64,000 nt of DNA from Bryum argenteum. Lineage: Eukaryota; Streptophyta; Bryopsida; Bryales; Bryaceae. This document shows, in pieces, positions 44,518 through 55,728 of this stretch. The translations under genes and the position numbers were made by a program. Numbering within the stretch: position 1 is the stretch's first letter; each line of letters begins with the position of its first letter. The DNA lies in assembly GCA_037043015.1 (NCBI GenBank), contig CM073325.1, positions 1,366,501 to 1,430,500 on the forward strand. Direction: 5' to 3'. Under the pieces are notes generated by a model that had not been told where the DNA came from, ran no database searches, and saw only the letters and a program-made list of their open reading frames with translations.

Positions 44518-45810
44518 GTACTAGATCTCATGGTTACAGACCTAAAATTTTGAAAACTTCCACCTTGCATCAAAAGTGGGCAGTTCTCGGACTTTGTTTG
44601 GCAGTTTGAGGCGTAGGGGTGAAGGCGGGGGGGGGGGGGAGGGGGCGAAGTCAAACCCGGTGGATAAGTACCCATCCACACAGAAACAAACGAAGACTTT
44701 GAAAAGCCCAAACAGAAGAATTGCACGGTGGCTGGCTGGCAAAGGGCTGGCATGCACAATCCAGCATGTTATGCACAGTCCACGCAGCCTTGTCCCAGCC
44801 TAGCCTTGTCCAGTTGGGATTTGAACAGGAAACTATCCAACCATGATTAGGAAGCTTTCAACAATCATAGCCTTCTAACTTAACACTTCTCTGTTCAAAC
44901 ATCTTAACGTAATGCCCCTCCCAACTCACTTTCTTCATTGTCAACCGTACATGTGTCGCAAGGTTTCCAGTTCGGACAAAGTCATGGCCATACATCCTTT
45001 GGCTTCTTCGGTGGAGTGAGAAAACAAAAAAGAGCATCTCGAGGGGGGGTCGGAGAAATGTAGCATCTTCGAGGAGTAGGAAGAATTTGGCTTCTTTGAG
45101 TGACATTGAATTCATTTGATAATTGTGTTGTTTACGCATTTTGCTGCGGCAGCAGGCAGCCCCAAATATAGTTTGAGTCAAGGTTTTGGATTTCACGTCC
45201 AGCAGAGCAGATCGCCTAGCAGGCCGGAACAGCCATCTTCAACGAGCAGGCATGGCAGGCAAGACCAATTTTTCCACCTCCTACACAATAGGGACCCGCA
45301 AGGATTGAATCTCATTGGACAGCAGGTCAACAGGATGTGGGAACGGAATTGCAGCTGGTGCCTGCCTGCTCAAACTGCTGGCTGGAAGTGTAAACAACAC
45401 AAATAAGAGGTCGTGAAAGAAGGCGTGGACATGACATCCCTCAAGCTGGGACTTACCCCAGCGCCTGCCCGCCCATTCTCCCTACCCAGCCAAAAAACGA
45501 CAATTTTGTTATTTTTCATTTTTTGAGGCCTTCAACTACTTTTTTTTGAAATTTTGAGTTTTGAAATGGGATCCAAGACCCCATTATACCCTTGAGAGAC
45601 CCTACCATAGTATCATGGGTGACATCAACAATTAAAAAATAGGGGGTAAATTTACTCCCAAATTTTTATATGGCCGGGCAGGATTTGGGGGGCAAGGACG
45701 GTGGTAAGTCCCAACTTGGGAAATGTCCTCCCAAATCGGTGAAAGAATGCCGAAGCATGCCCCTCACGCTTGCTTTTTAGTGTTTTTTAGAGGGGTTGGG
45801 CGCTTAAGGG
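44518..45810. other. Mixed spacer
   Basis: No gene seen. A G-rich run (44629-44645) and a Gly/Pro-rich artefact frame beside it. About 45740-45814 is a micro-element fragment (AAGCATGCCCCTCACGCTTG ... GGGCGCTTAAGGG-TTAA). Confidence 0.4.
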
Positions 45811-46017
45811 TTAACTCCTAAAGCTACTAGGTATTCTTGAACACTTTGCCATCAAATTGTAAGCGCAAGATTTTTTTACTTTGTGGATTCTAACCATAGG
45901 ATTTAGTATCTAAATTGCACATGAGTACAAACACCAAAATCTCAAACTGAAATCCTCACCATTTGTGAAATTATAATGTTTCAAGTTGGAGAAAAAATTA
46001 AAAATTAAAATAAAATA

Positions 46018-46067
<50 letters not shown>

Positions 46068-46678
46068 ATTGTTGTCAAAAGGAAAGTAAATGCTTTGGAG
46101 CTCCTAACAACCAATTTAGAGGGAAATTTTATATGAGGCTCTTCATATTCTTGTTCCTAGGCAAGTTAGGAACAAGTTCATATAATTTTTACCCTTATGC
46201 AACATATAAAACCAAAAATCAAGCTTAATTCTTCACATGGGGATATGCTAAAATTCAGATACAAAAGCCTATTTTCAGTGGTTAAAAAGGCATATGTAGA
46301 ATTATGATGTAAAAAACCCAAACGGTGAGGACATGCTTTGATTCCCTTTACTACGCACAAAAAAAACAAAACAAAAGTCAGTAAAATGCAAAATCTCAAT
46401 TTTAAGTGATTATTTGTGGTGACTACAATATAAATTTAATCTAGGCATAATCTTGTGAATAGATTACTGCATTGCACTGTTGAACAAATCTCAACATTGC
46501 AAGTGAATATCTCTTAAAGTATGAGGAATTTTGAAGCATGAATGGTCTTGTTGAAAAGGTATGAGAAAACTCAATGATCCGCGAAAAGTTTGAGCATCAA
46601 AAATCTAAATGCAATAAGGGAGAGGCTCACCAAAGTCAAAACGGCCCTATTTTGACCTCCTCCAACTTTAGGGGTTAG
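45811..46678. mobile_element. Long TTAA-type element, 868 bp
   Basis: Starts TTAA-CTCCTAAAGCTACTAGG and ends CCAACTTTAGGGG-TTAG. Contains a degenerate family core (CATTTGTGAAATTATAATG) and a 46-bp T run at 46020-46065. No coding domain. Its left TTAA is shared with the micro-element fragment that ends there. Confidence 0.55.
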
Positions 46679-47067
46679 CAAAAGGTTGTGAACTCCAATA
46701 GTGTACAATTTGTGATTTATAAATACCTACTACCAATATTCCTATATTAGTGATTGAGATGGAATTGACAAGAAATTGACTTAGTTTTACGATACACTGT
46801 ATATAGAAGTGACGAATCCCTAAAGAAGCGTGGTTGTGGCATGCTAGAAGCTGTAATTTGACTTTGTGAACTCAACACGGTGAGAAGGTATTGCCGCTAA
46901 TTTTCCACTTTCTTTCCCTGCTACTTCTTCCACTTCTGGCTGGAGATGTGAGCCGACGTGCGAACAGTGGTGCTGCTGTGAGCTGCCGCTACGCTGAGCT
47001 GGGCTTTGTGAGCGGTGACCATGTGTGGCTTTGCATCATAGCTTCTACTTTTACTAGAGAATGGGCC
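46679..47067. other. Spacer
   Basis: No supported gene. A frame from 46891 has a signal-peptide-like start (IFHFLSLLLLPLLAG) but no ATG and runs into the tandem repeat that follows. Confidence 0.35.
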
Positions 47068-47401
47068 GGCTGCGGAAGATTTTGTACCGTAAGCGGTCTA
47101 TGGTCGAGCCTATAAGCGGTATATGGTCGAGCCTGTAAGCGGTCTATGGTCGAGCCTATAAGCGGTCTATGGTCGAGCCTGTAAGCGGTCTATGGTCGGC
47201 TGCGGAAGATTCTGCACCGTAAGCGGTCTATGGTCGGGCCTGTGAACGGTCTATGTCGGCTGCGGAAGATTATGCACCATAAGCGGTCTATGGTCGAGCC
47301 TGTAAGCGGTCTATGGTCGACTGCGGAGGATTCTGCACCGTAAGCGGTCTACGGTCAAGCCTATAAGCGGTCTATGGTCGAGCCTATAAGCGGTCTATGG
47401 G
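47068..47401. repeat. 23-bp tandem repeat with longer interspersed units
   Basis: About a dozen copies of TAAGCGGTCTATGGTCGAGC plus CTA or CTG. At three points the unit is extended by GGCTGCGGAAGATT(C/T)TGCACCG or a close form, giving a higher-order pattern. The end is abrupt, after GGTCTATGGGGG. Confidence 0.9.
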
Positions 47402-48799
47402 GGTGAACCTAGTTAGGAGGCAATATGGAGGGTGACCTTTTCCGAGAAGTGAACATGGTTCTAAGGCAATTTTGAGGGTGAACATGAGTTGCTATGTAAG
47501 CGTTTGAGCTTCATGTTCCTAAGTAAGTTAGGAATATGTATACAAAATTTTTACTCATATAGGACATATAAAACATAGAAAGAAGTTTGCTTCTCACATG
47601 ACTACCCGTTCAAACACATATATAAAGGCATGTATTTCACCACGAAAGAGGGGTTCGAAAATATTTTGCACCAAAATCCAGAAAGCGAAATCATGCTTTG
47701 ATAATTCTTTTATATGTTTGCGAAATATAGTTTCCAAAATCGGAATAAACAAAATATGGTGATATTTAGAGGTTTTTGCGAGCACATTGGATTTGGGCAA
47801 ATTTTGAGTAAGTATGAGGATATACTCCAGTTTTGGATAGATCTATCTTGCCCTTACTATGTGTTTGAACATTGAGAGTGGCTATTTTCTAAAGTAAGTA
47901 ACACAAAGGTTATGTTGGAAATATATGGGATCATTATACGATCCTTTACATGTTTAGATTCATAGTGTAGAAATCGAATACATATGGGTTGGGGAGCACT
48001 TGACTTTAGAAATGTACCACATGTAATTTGCATATGCGAGTTGAACTTGTGTGTTTTGTGGAAAGAAATTTAAAAGAAAAGAAATAAAAAAGGAAAACAT
48101 CAATAATAAGCTAAATTGTTTGTAATATTTGTAATAAACTGAAATTCATAATAATTATCAACCTTGTAGAAAAAGTCTTAGTAACTGTCACATTGTAAAG
48201 TAAGTTGAAGTCCATTTATTCTATAGCCTACCATAAATTTGGTAAGTTACGTTATGCCTATTTGATTGAGTGTCATCTAGACCTTTAGAACAACGTTCCA
48301 AAATAAATGCCTAAATTTCAACATTGTGTGATAGATTTTGAAATCATCATCATTATGTTTTATCAATGTATAATATCCAATTTTTACTACGAGAAAATAC
48401 ATTATATAAATATAATGATGAAAAAAACCATAGGAAGACCCTTAACCGTCATTATATTAACTTGAATCTTAGAAACCAATATTTTACAAGTAATTCAAAT
48501 ATCCTCAAGCTTCATAATTTGTAGAATTGCCTTGAAAACCATTATATGATCCCCAAACTAATGTGTTTTTTTTATAAAAAGAAATTGATTCATCCAAATT
48601 AACTTTATTTTATGCACAAAGTTGTATAAAGATTGTAGTAAGTTAAGATTATAATGAAGAGCACAACAGTGCTTGTTGTGTTTAATACACCCCCATGTCA
48701 TTGGTTATAAAATTATGACCATGAAGTAATTATGAAATACTTGAATTTGCTATAACTTACTCGTTTGAGGAATTCTTTAATGATTTTCTCTCGTCCCTT
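47402..48799. other. AT-rich spacer
   Basis: No gene seen. 47500-47890 resembles the long TTAA-type elements in part (ACATATAAAACATAGAAAG, GGGCAAATTTTGAGTAAGTA). Confidence 0.45.
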
Positions 48800-49170
48800 T
48801 GTCTCCTTCTTGTCTTATGGAATCACACTCGTGTCCCCTCATTACCTTTTTGCCCTCTCCATTTGTTACTTGCTTTGTCCCTACTTTACTTATCGTCTTG
48901 TTGCCTCATCCCCTCATCGGCTTCTCGCTTTGTCCCTTCTTTACTTATTGCCTTGTTGCCTCATCCCCTCGTTGCCTTGTCGCTCTGTCCCTTCTTTACT
49001 TATCCTCTTGTTGCCTAATCTCCTCTTCACCTTGTCACCTCGTCCATTCGTCAATTGTTACCTTGTTCCTTCATACTTGTCCCTTCTCCCTTCGTCACTT
49101 CTCACCTCCTCGCCTTATTCCCTCATTCCCTTGTTGTCTCGTCCGGTTCTTCCCATGTTTTTGTCTAAAA
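48800..49170. repeat. Pyrimidine-rich repeat, unit about 62 bp
   Basis: Unit resembling CTTGTTGCCTCATCCCCTCR then TTGGCTTCTCGCT and TGTCCCTTCTTTACTTAT, three to four decayed copies. Two overlapping frames stay open because the tract lacks A-rich codons; neither is taken as a gene. Confidence 0.7.
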
Positions 49171-50920
49171 CTCGTTCTTTGGACTCCTCATTTGCTTCTT
49201 CTTGATTATGAGGATCAACAAACTAACACCAATTATATTCTTACTTCATATATGTTTCTATTTGTGGCTATGATCAATTTAAACATATAGCCAAAAGCAA
49301 ACAAAATATTCATAAATTTTCCTCGCCAATCCTTACCACGTGAATTAATCTAGTAGAATTTTGCACATGGATAGATGTTTTCCATCATTTTTTGGGTATA
49401 AAATCACAATTAGAAGAGTATGTGCTTTTATAAATATTTTAATTTGGTGAAAAATTAGATGCTTCTATTGTGTTTTGGTGGAAAATCACCACTAGAAGAA
49501 AAATTGCTAGTATCATTTGTTTGATATAAAATCACTATGTAAATAATAGATGCTTATATCACTTTTTGACATAAAAACCCACCAATGTGAATATATAACC
49601 CATATTATATCACATTACAATTTGAATCGTAGGTGCGTCTTACTATTCTTAGTGTAACATCACCAACATCAATATCCTTAAAAGAATGAATTGAAGAAAA
49701 AAGTCATATATTGATTAGCAAAGTTTTTACAGGCGTGTTATCGAATGGTTTTGATGATTTTTACTACATGAATATTTTATTTCATATGTTTTAAATTATT
49801 TTTTAAATAAAATTATTGTCATGTCGTATATATTTATTTGAGTATGGTTGAATGGAATTATTGTAAATAATAAATCGTTTATAAAATAGCATATACACAA
49901 TGTGCATAATTAGATTTTTTAAAGGCTATGTACACAAGCGGTTTTCCTCAATACGGTGTTCTTACGAGATTATCCCTCCATGTGTAAGATTAAGTTTCTT
50001 ACAACCATGATCTAGGGTGGAGGTACTGTAAATTGCTTTACACCAATTACATATGTTTGCTTTTAGTTCAATATGTCTAAAAGCAAACATATGTTATTAA
50101 GATGTCCCTAAGAGACACCTCTTATCTCAAATTTGCCCAAATTTTCTCATTCTATGAAGTGTTGTGTCTTGTGTACCCATGCTCACTGCAAGCCTTTTCA
50201 ATGATTTTGTAAATCTCAAATGCTTGTAGGATGAATAGGTGAATAATAAGTAGGTACCTCTATTTCAAGAAATAATTTTCAAAATGGCCTTTTTATGTTT
50301 TAGTATAAACTTGTAATACTTGGTATAAAAGTCTTGCCCAAAATCTTTTAAAGTGTGTGATTTCTATAAAACTATTAGACTCTTAATCTATATGGCAAAA
50401 AAATCTTAAAGAATTTGTGGACCTTTAAATATTGGTGCTTCATAAGATCCTCTAGTTAGAATTTTGCAAATCATTTAAAATTCTAAATACCGAGAAAAAA
50501 AATTCATGGACTTGCTCATTTCGGGGAAGAATTGACGTTGCTTTTCCCTTTGGCCTTTAGGAGTTACTAGAATCATACTTTAACTTTTGAAAAAAAAAGT
50601 TTAAGATGCTAATTTACACTCTCCATGATTGACATGAGGAGAGGAACACTTTGGCTACATTTGGCATTCCAATAAAAAAAATTGTGTTATTATTGTGATT
50701 TTTATATATCATGATAATTTGAATATGAAGTGGCAACCCAATAATTAAATGTTGTGATAATTACTCGACTTCCAATTTCATTTGTTATTGTGATTTCACA
50801 TATCATCATAACGAGAACTATATATAAAAGAACACGATTAAGGTTTTGTATGTCCGTCCTTGGTGATCCTTCCCGGTGGTAGGGCGGTTGCCGGTGAGAG
50901 TCCGGTTTGCCTATGTATAC
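49171..50920. other. AT-rich spacer
   Basis: No gene, repeat array or element ends recognised. A small inverted repeat (AAAAGCAAACATATG / CATATGTTTGCTTTTAG) lies at 50055-50093. Confidence 0.45.
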
Positions 50921-51560
50921 ACGACATGAAGAGTTTTAGAGGATTTTGAAGGATTTTGTAGGTGGTATTTGATTGTTATTAAGAATTTATTAGATACCAT
51001 TAATGTAAGAAGGAGTCGAAGGGAGAAGGAATGTGGAACATGTAAAATGGGAGCAAAGTAAGGAGTGAGGAGGAGATCAAGTGAACATGGAACAAGAATT
51101 AGGAACTAGGGACAAGAAGAGTTTCAAAGATTTTGAACGGTGTAAATGGAATTTGATTGTTATTAAGAGTTTATTAGATCTCAATAATAAGAATATAAGG
51201 AGTTAAAGGGACAAGGAATATGGAACATAAAATGGGAGCAAAGACAAAGTAAAGGGGAGATGAAGGGAACATTGAAGGGGAACTAGGAATCGGGATTAAA
51301 GGATAAGAATTACAAAAGGAGGATGAGAACTACTAACAAATAATGAAAACCAAGAACAAATAATGGGAACTACAAACAAACGATGGGAACCGGGAACGAA
51401 TGACAAAAACCAAATAGAAGAGTTGTGGGAACTCATAAGAAATGATGGGAACGGGGAACGGGCCAAAGCATGGGTAATCAAAAACAAGGGAACAAAGGAC
51501 ATGCTATAAATCTCAAAAGTAGTAGGACCATTTACAAGGGAACCAAGGATAGGGGGTAGT
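50921..51560. repeat. Purine-rich repeats with a duplicated block of about 190 bp
   Basis: Two copies (about 50926 and 51117) of AAGAGTTT...GATTTTGAA...ATTTGATTGTTATTAAGA...TTTATTAGAT..., then short GGGAAC(T/C)... units of about 20 bp. No gene; the minus-strand frame here is a repeat artefact. Confidence 0.65.
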
Positions 51561-51674
51561 TTTTGAATAGCACCAAATAAAGAAATTTTCTAGGAGGACG
51601 AGAGGGACCTTACTAACAAATTAATTTTAATAATATTTTTATTTTATTTTTGTCTGGAGGACATCGGTATATAG

Positions 51675-51914
51675 AAGTCCTAACCTGCATCCTTAGGACT
51701 CGGACATCAAAAAGGTCAGATCAAAATTTTAAAAAACATGGAAAAAATCCAAACTTAGGTATAAACATAAGAATTAACAAAAAAAAAAAGAGTTGGAGGA
51801 TTCTCAATAGGGTATAATTATTTTTTATACCTAGCTATGGATTTTTTACATGTTTTCAAAAATTTTGATCTTACCTTTTTGATGTCTGTGTCCGGAGGAC
51901 ACGGGTTAGGACTT
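51675..51914. mobile_element. Fold-back element, 240 bp
   Basis: Long imperfect inverted repeat. Outer ends AAGTCCTAACC and GGTTAGGACTT; the arms include GACATCAAAAAGGT(C/A)AGATC and its complement, and GGATTTTTT(A)CATG. The arms are about 90 bp each. No coding capacity; could form a hairpin RNA. Confidence 0.7.
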
Positions 51915-52219
51915 GTCATCATAACGAGAATACCTTGCATGCCTGTTAGATTCAACATACTCTTCCTAAATAATTATTTTCAAGTCCATTAATGACTTTA
52001 GAATCCTTTTTTTACATTTTTTGAAGGTTTTGGCATTGTCTTTTACTTTTTTGGTTCCATTTGGCATTACCCCGCACACCATCCTTATTCCAATTTTCTT
52101 ACTGATCATTATATACTACAATTTATGTTCGGACTCACCATTATAAAAAAATAGTAAAGGTTATCTTGAGTTGTCTTAAAATTATATGTTTGTATTTGAT
52201 GTGTAATATGTTTACTTGG

Positions 52220-52510
52220 GAGGTGTAAGTATCCCAATCGAGTACTTGGAAGGCATAAGTATTCCAAGTAAGGGGGTGTTCCTAGTAACTTCTAATCGGA
52301 ATCACACACACTTTTACATCTTGAAGCAAATTTAAACAAAACTCTTACATCTTAGATATGATAAAAGATCAAGTAGATATTGACCTGAACAAGTAAGCAT
52401 TTGGGATGCCCAAGTATTCCAAGAAAGGGCTATTGTCTTTCAATAAAATTACACACAATTTTTACATTTTGAAGCGAGTTCAAACAAAAGTTGTACATCT
52501 TGAAATTTTA
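52220..52510. repeat. Direct repeat, unit about 180 bp
   Basis: Blocks starting near 52225 and 52405 share AAGTATTCCAAG(T/A)AAGGG, CACACA(A)(C/T)TTTTACAT, TTGAAGC(A/G)A(A/G)TT(T/C)AAACAAAA and TACATCTT. The homology is diverged. Confidence 0.55.
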
Positions 52511-52784
52511 ATGTACACATTTAGATTTTAGAACTCTAAATTGAAGTTTAATAATGTTCAACTAGCAAAAGTACCTATGGGTGGCACATAGTACCTATGA
52601 GTGGCACATTAATTAGTTTTGCAAAGTTTTTATTAATACATAGCATATTTAATTACAATTGTAAAAGATTTTGAAAATGTGATGAAAATTTTCCTTTAGG
52701 AACTCTATTTACATCTTATGAACATGCATGTCAATATCTAACTTCCCTTCTGCCAACCCTTAAAAGAAAGGAGGATGAATGTAA

Positions 52785-52929
52785 GAAACGCTTTAGACGG
52801 GGAGACAAGCCAATCATGAGGCCCAAGAGAGCAAAAATTTCTCCCATTCAAGATGGACCAATCACGAAAAATGAAATTTTTGCTTCTTCGGCCCCGTGAT
52901 AGGCTTGACTCCCCATGTAAACCGTTCCC
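52785..52929. mobile_element. Tourist-like fold-back MITE, 145 bp
   Basis: Left arm GAAACGCTTTAGACGGGGAG, right arm CTCCCCATGTAAACCGTTCCC less one base, flanked by TAA at 52782-52784 and 52930-52932. Inner arms contain CAAGCC(A/T)ATCA(T/C)G and GCAAAAATTTC. Related to the larger candidate at 11839-12299. Confidence 0.75.
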
Positions 52930-52970
52930 TAAGACGCACATCCAATTTGCCAAAATGTATGAAAATGTTT

Positions 52971-53113
52971 GGGCTTATGGCCCCCACTTAGGAGGTCGTG
53001 GGTTCTATTCCCCATGCCGTCGTGGTGCTCACCACCGTATCCGACCCAACTATGGTGTGGTTCTTGGACCTCGTTTTATGGGTTCCTCAAAGTCCTTTGG
53101 GGTATGTATAAGG
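52971..53113 (+). mobile_element. SINE-like repeat, copy B
   Basis: Starts with GGGCTTATGGCCCCCACTTA then GGAGGTCGTGGGTTCTATTC, which resembles the 3' half of a tRNA with a pol III B box (GGGTTCTATTC). The tRNA-unrelated body has GGTGCTCACCACCGTAT and ends GTCCTTTGGGGTATGTATAA. An A box was not clear. Homologous to 30890-31033 in inverse orientation. Confidence 0.55.
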
Positions 53114-53700
53114 CACTAGTGGCTAGCTAGGATCTAGTATAGTATTCACTCCGATAGGAGTTAGTAGTCCCGTTATTGGTGTGATGACCTCCGGGCATAC
53201 ATCCAAGGATAGGTGGAACTAAGAAGAAGAAGAAGAAGAACACCAGACCCTTATGGGTTGGCCTGAATATATTGTCCGTCCGACCTACCCTTGATGATAT
53301 GCCCACATGACATAACAACAATGGTACAGGACTACTAACCTCTCTCAGGGTGAACACTGTACAAAAAAAACTAAGAGCCAATAAAACTGTAACATGGTTG
53401 TTTGGTGTATAAAAGTAGAACTATTTTGTTATGTTGATCGTCAGACATACCGGTTGTTTGGAAAAGACATGGTTGTGTTGTAGCAGTGGTCCGGGTTCAA
53501 TTCTCGTTTGAGCATCGTTAAGCTGTGAGGCTGCGTATTCCGCTCATTTCGAGCTTGATTGTTTTCCAAGAATCGGCTGGCTTTGCCGATTATTTTTATT
53601 GCGGATAGTTGCAGGGCATTCACGGATCCAGAAGTTCAACAGTCATTCATAATCACCGTTCATTCCATCATTTTCGGAATACTCAGCCTCAAAGCTTAAC
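53114..53700. other. Spacer after the SINE-like repeat
   Basis: No gene seen. (AAG)n at about 53221-53238. 53240-53340 resembles 10400-10480 (GACCTACCCTTGAT(G/A)ATATGC). Confidence 0.4.
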
Positions 53701-53701
53701 G

Positions 53702-53783
53702 CCAGAGAGCGGTCAAGGTTATGCTAATTCTGCAGACCAACTCACTAGTCTGTAGAATCAGCAGAACCCTGACCGCTCTCCGG
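53702..53783. repeat. 82-bp hairpin-forming inverted repeat
   Basis: Two 36-nt arms matching at about 31 of 36 positions: left begins CCAGAGAGCGGTCAAGGTT, right ends AACCCTGACCGCTCTCCGG, with a 10-nt loop. The length resembles a small MITE or a microRNA-like foldback. Origin unknown. Confidence 0.7.
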
Positions 53784-53974
53784 CACATTAAAATCAGGTC
53801 GAACTAACACTCGACTCACGCCGGCCTCTAAATAGGTTGGAGTCTCTCTTCTACTATGAAAAATGTTTGGTTCCGTTAAGAGAATGCAAGGTACGAAGGG
53901 GGTGGAAATGGACAGAAGCCATCACTGCAAAAGTAGTAAGTTAGAGGAAACCTATTTCTGACGCGTCAGGCATC

Positions 53975-54200
53975 ATGAGAGAGCGTTCAAGTGCCTCGGC
54001 CAAGGGAAAGAGGAAGAGGAAGAGGCAGACCCCCTCCCATTCCCATTCCCATTCCCATCCCCACTCTATCTAATTTCGATCTGGAACCCCCAATAATTGA
54101 CCTCCCCCTCATCCAGATTAAGGTACCGGTAGGAGAAGCTCCCCCAACAACAACATCATCATCAACCCTAAACCCTCCCCGTCCACATCGCCCTCTTGTA
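53975..54200 (+). other. Possible exon, GC-rich, unassigned
   Basis: Overlapping plus-strand frames start at an ATG near 53975 (Arg/Lys-rich then Ser-His repeats) and continue in another frame as LEPPIIDLPLIQIKVPVGEA to a TAAG|GTAAGG donor-like site near 54200. No family recognised and no clear following exon. It may be leader sequence or a decayed gene. Confidence 0.2.
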
Positions 54201-54487
54201 AGGTAAGGGACAAAACCCAATTCCCCAGTTTCTGAGGCTCACAGTCATCGCCCAATGACAATCAATTCAAACACCCCACCCCCCCCCTGCCTACAAAAAT
54301 GCCCCAATTTCAGCACCGCTATAAATCCTCCCTTCCTTCGCAACGACTCAAAGGGTCATTGGGGGAGGATGTTGCTGCCTGGAAGCTTCTGGGGGAGGGT
54401 GGGCTTGGTAAAGCACCCAATGGTACCATGTCTCCAGATTTCAAAATGAATAAACTTTTTGAGAAAGTTAATCTAGTGGTATAGAAA

Positions 54488-54923
54488 CTTAAGGCCCCTT
54501 CCCACTTGGCCTTTGATAAGAGCATACATTAAAACTTAAGACCTCCACAATTTTGGGGAAATTCCTTATTCTTAGGGAAGGCCTCATCAATGAGGCTTGG
54601 AAAAGTGTCTTGAAAAGTAGCCTCAATTACATAATGGCTCCTCAAAGGCCCCATTAACTAAGACCACTCTTAAGTCTTCAAAACTTGAGAATATTTCTAA
54701 TTGTGGTGCTTCCCTAACACTTGCCTACTAATGCTCAACTATCTTTTGTCCTCCCAAATACTAGCTAATATTTTTTTTGTCCTCCAAGTTTTAGAGTGTG
54801 CCATGTGGGCATCCATGTAGGATTGGTAATTATTAAAGAATGTAGGTGTGGACACACACTCATTTAAGGAGATAAGACCACCTTCTAACACCACCTCTAA
54901 GGCCAAGTGGGAACGTACCTTTA
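54488..54923. mobile_element. TIR element, about 436 bp
   Basis: Inverted ends: left TAAGGCCCCTTCCCACTTGG then CCTT; right AAGG then CCAAGTGGGAACGTACCTTT, about 20 of 25 matching. The target duplication could not be fixed (TAA/TTA-like). The interior is AT-rich with a second internal palindromic part near 54600. No coding capacity. Confidence 0.6.
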
Positions 54924-55460
54924 ACTGCATAAGTGGAGGATACGTTTAAAAAGTGTTCATTTGCCAAGCAAGCAATTGTCTTGTTTCATTTTGTATTAAT
55001 TTAATTGATTGATCTAACAAAAGTTAAAATACGAAATAGATTGAGTTGATGAATAATCATTTACGATAACTAAGTGTCATGTTTATCTTGTCTATCGTCA
55101 AGCAATGGATGCTTTATAGGGAGAGTCAAGGTGCGTGTCTCATGAACCAATCACATGAGAGTGGTTCTTGCCCTCTTTCGGTCCCATGAAATGACTCAAT
55201 TCCTCATGTACGCTAGGGCCACACTGGCGAGTGTATCATACGAGGCCCTCCTTCCATTAATGTTGAGAAGCCGTGAAGAAAATAAAATTTAACCAATAGG
55301 AGAGCTCAAAATAAAATGTGAAGCTTTCTCATTGGTTGAAATTGTTATTTCCATAGCTTCTCACCTCTAGTACAAAGAAGGCATAAGTCCAAAAAACAAT
55401 GTACTCCCATGTATTCATAGAGTTTACCCCATACCAATTAGTCCCAAGAGCACCACACGA
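54924..55460. other. AT-rich spacer
   Basis: No gene seen. 55115-55225 resembles the Tourist-like ends at 52785 in part (GGGAGAGTCAAGG, ACCAATCAC). Confidence 0.4.
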
Positions 55461-55728
55461 TTAACCCCTAAATTTCCTTGTTGCAAAACGGTCTAAGTCA
55501 CAAGATTTGACCTTCCTTTCGATTAAGCTCAAAAAATCTCAATCTAAGCATTATTTGGAAGATTCAACCGTAAGATCTCAAAGTTAACTTGACATTCTTC
55601 TCACATACCAAATTTGAACCGTTCATTCTTCCTCATTTGTGAGATTATAATGCTCAAAGTTGGCTGAGTTTTTCTCCTGCAGGAACCTCCAAAACTCATT
55701 TTGGGTTTTGAGGAAATTTAGGGGTTAA
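55461..55728 (+). mobile_element. TTAA-flanked CCCCTAA element, class 2 copy (268 bp)
   Basis: TTAA-CCCCTAAATTTCCTTG...TGAGGAAATTTAGGGG-TTAA. The inverted ends match over about 14 bp. Interior homologous to 44270-44517 and, inverted, to 11239-11487. The best-preserved TIR pair of this class. Confidence 0.8.

Noticed and set aside
46891-47115. Signal-peptide-like short open frame
   Set aside because: It starts at TTG and its C-terminus is made of the 23-bp tandem repeat.
48765-49290. Two long overlapping Leu/Ser/Pro-rich open frames
   Set aside because: They lie over a pyrimidine-rich repeat in two frames at once, with no domain, which is a composition effect.
53470-53510. tRNA-like stretch with TAGCAGTGG and GGGTTCAATTC
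   Set aside because: The two boxes are only a few bases apart and no cloverleaf forms.
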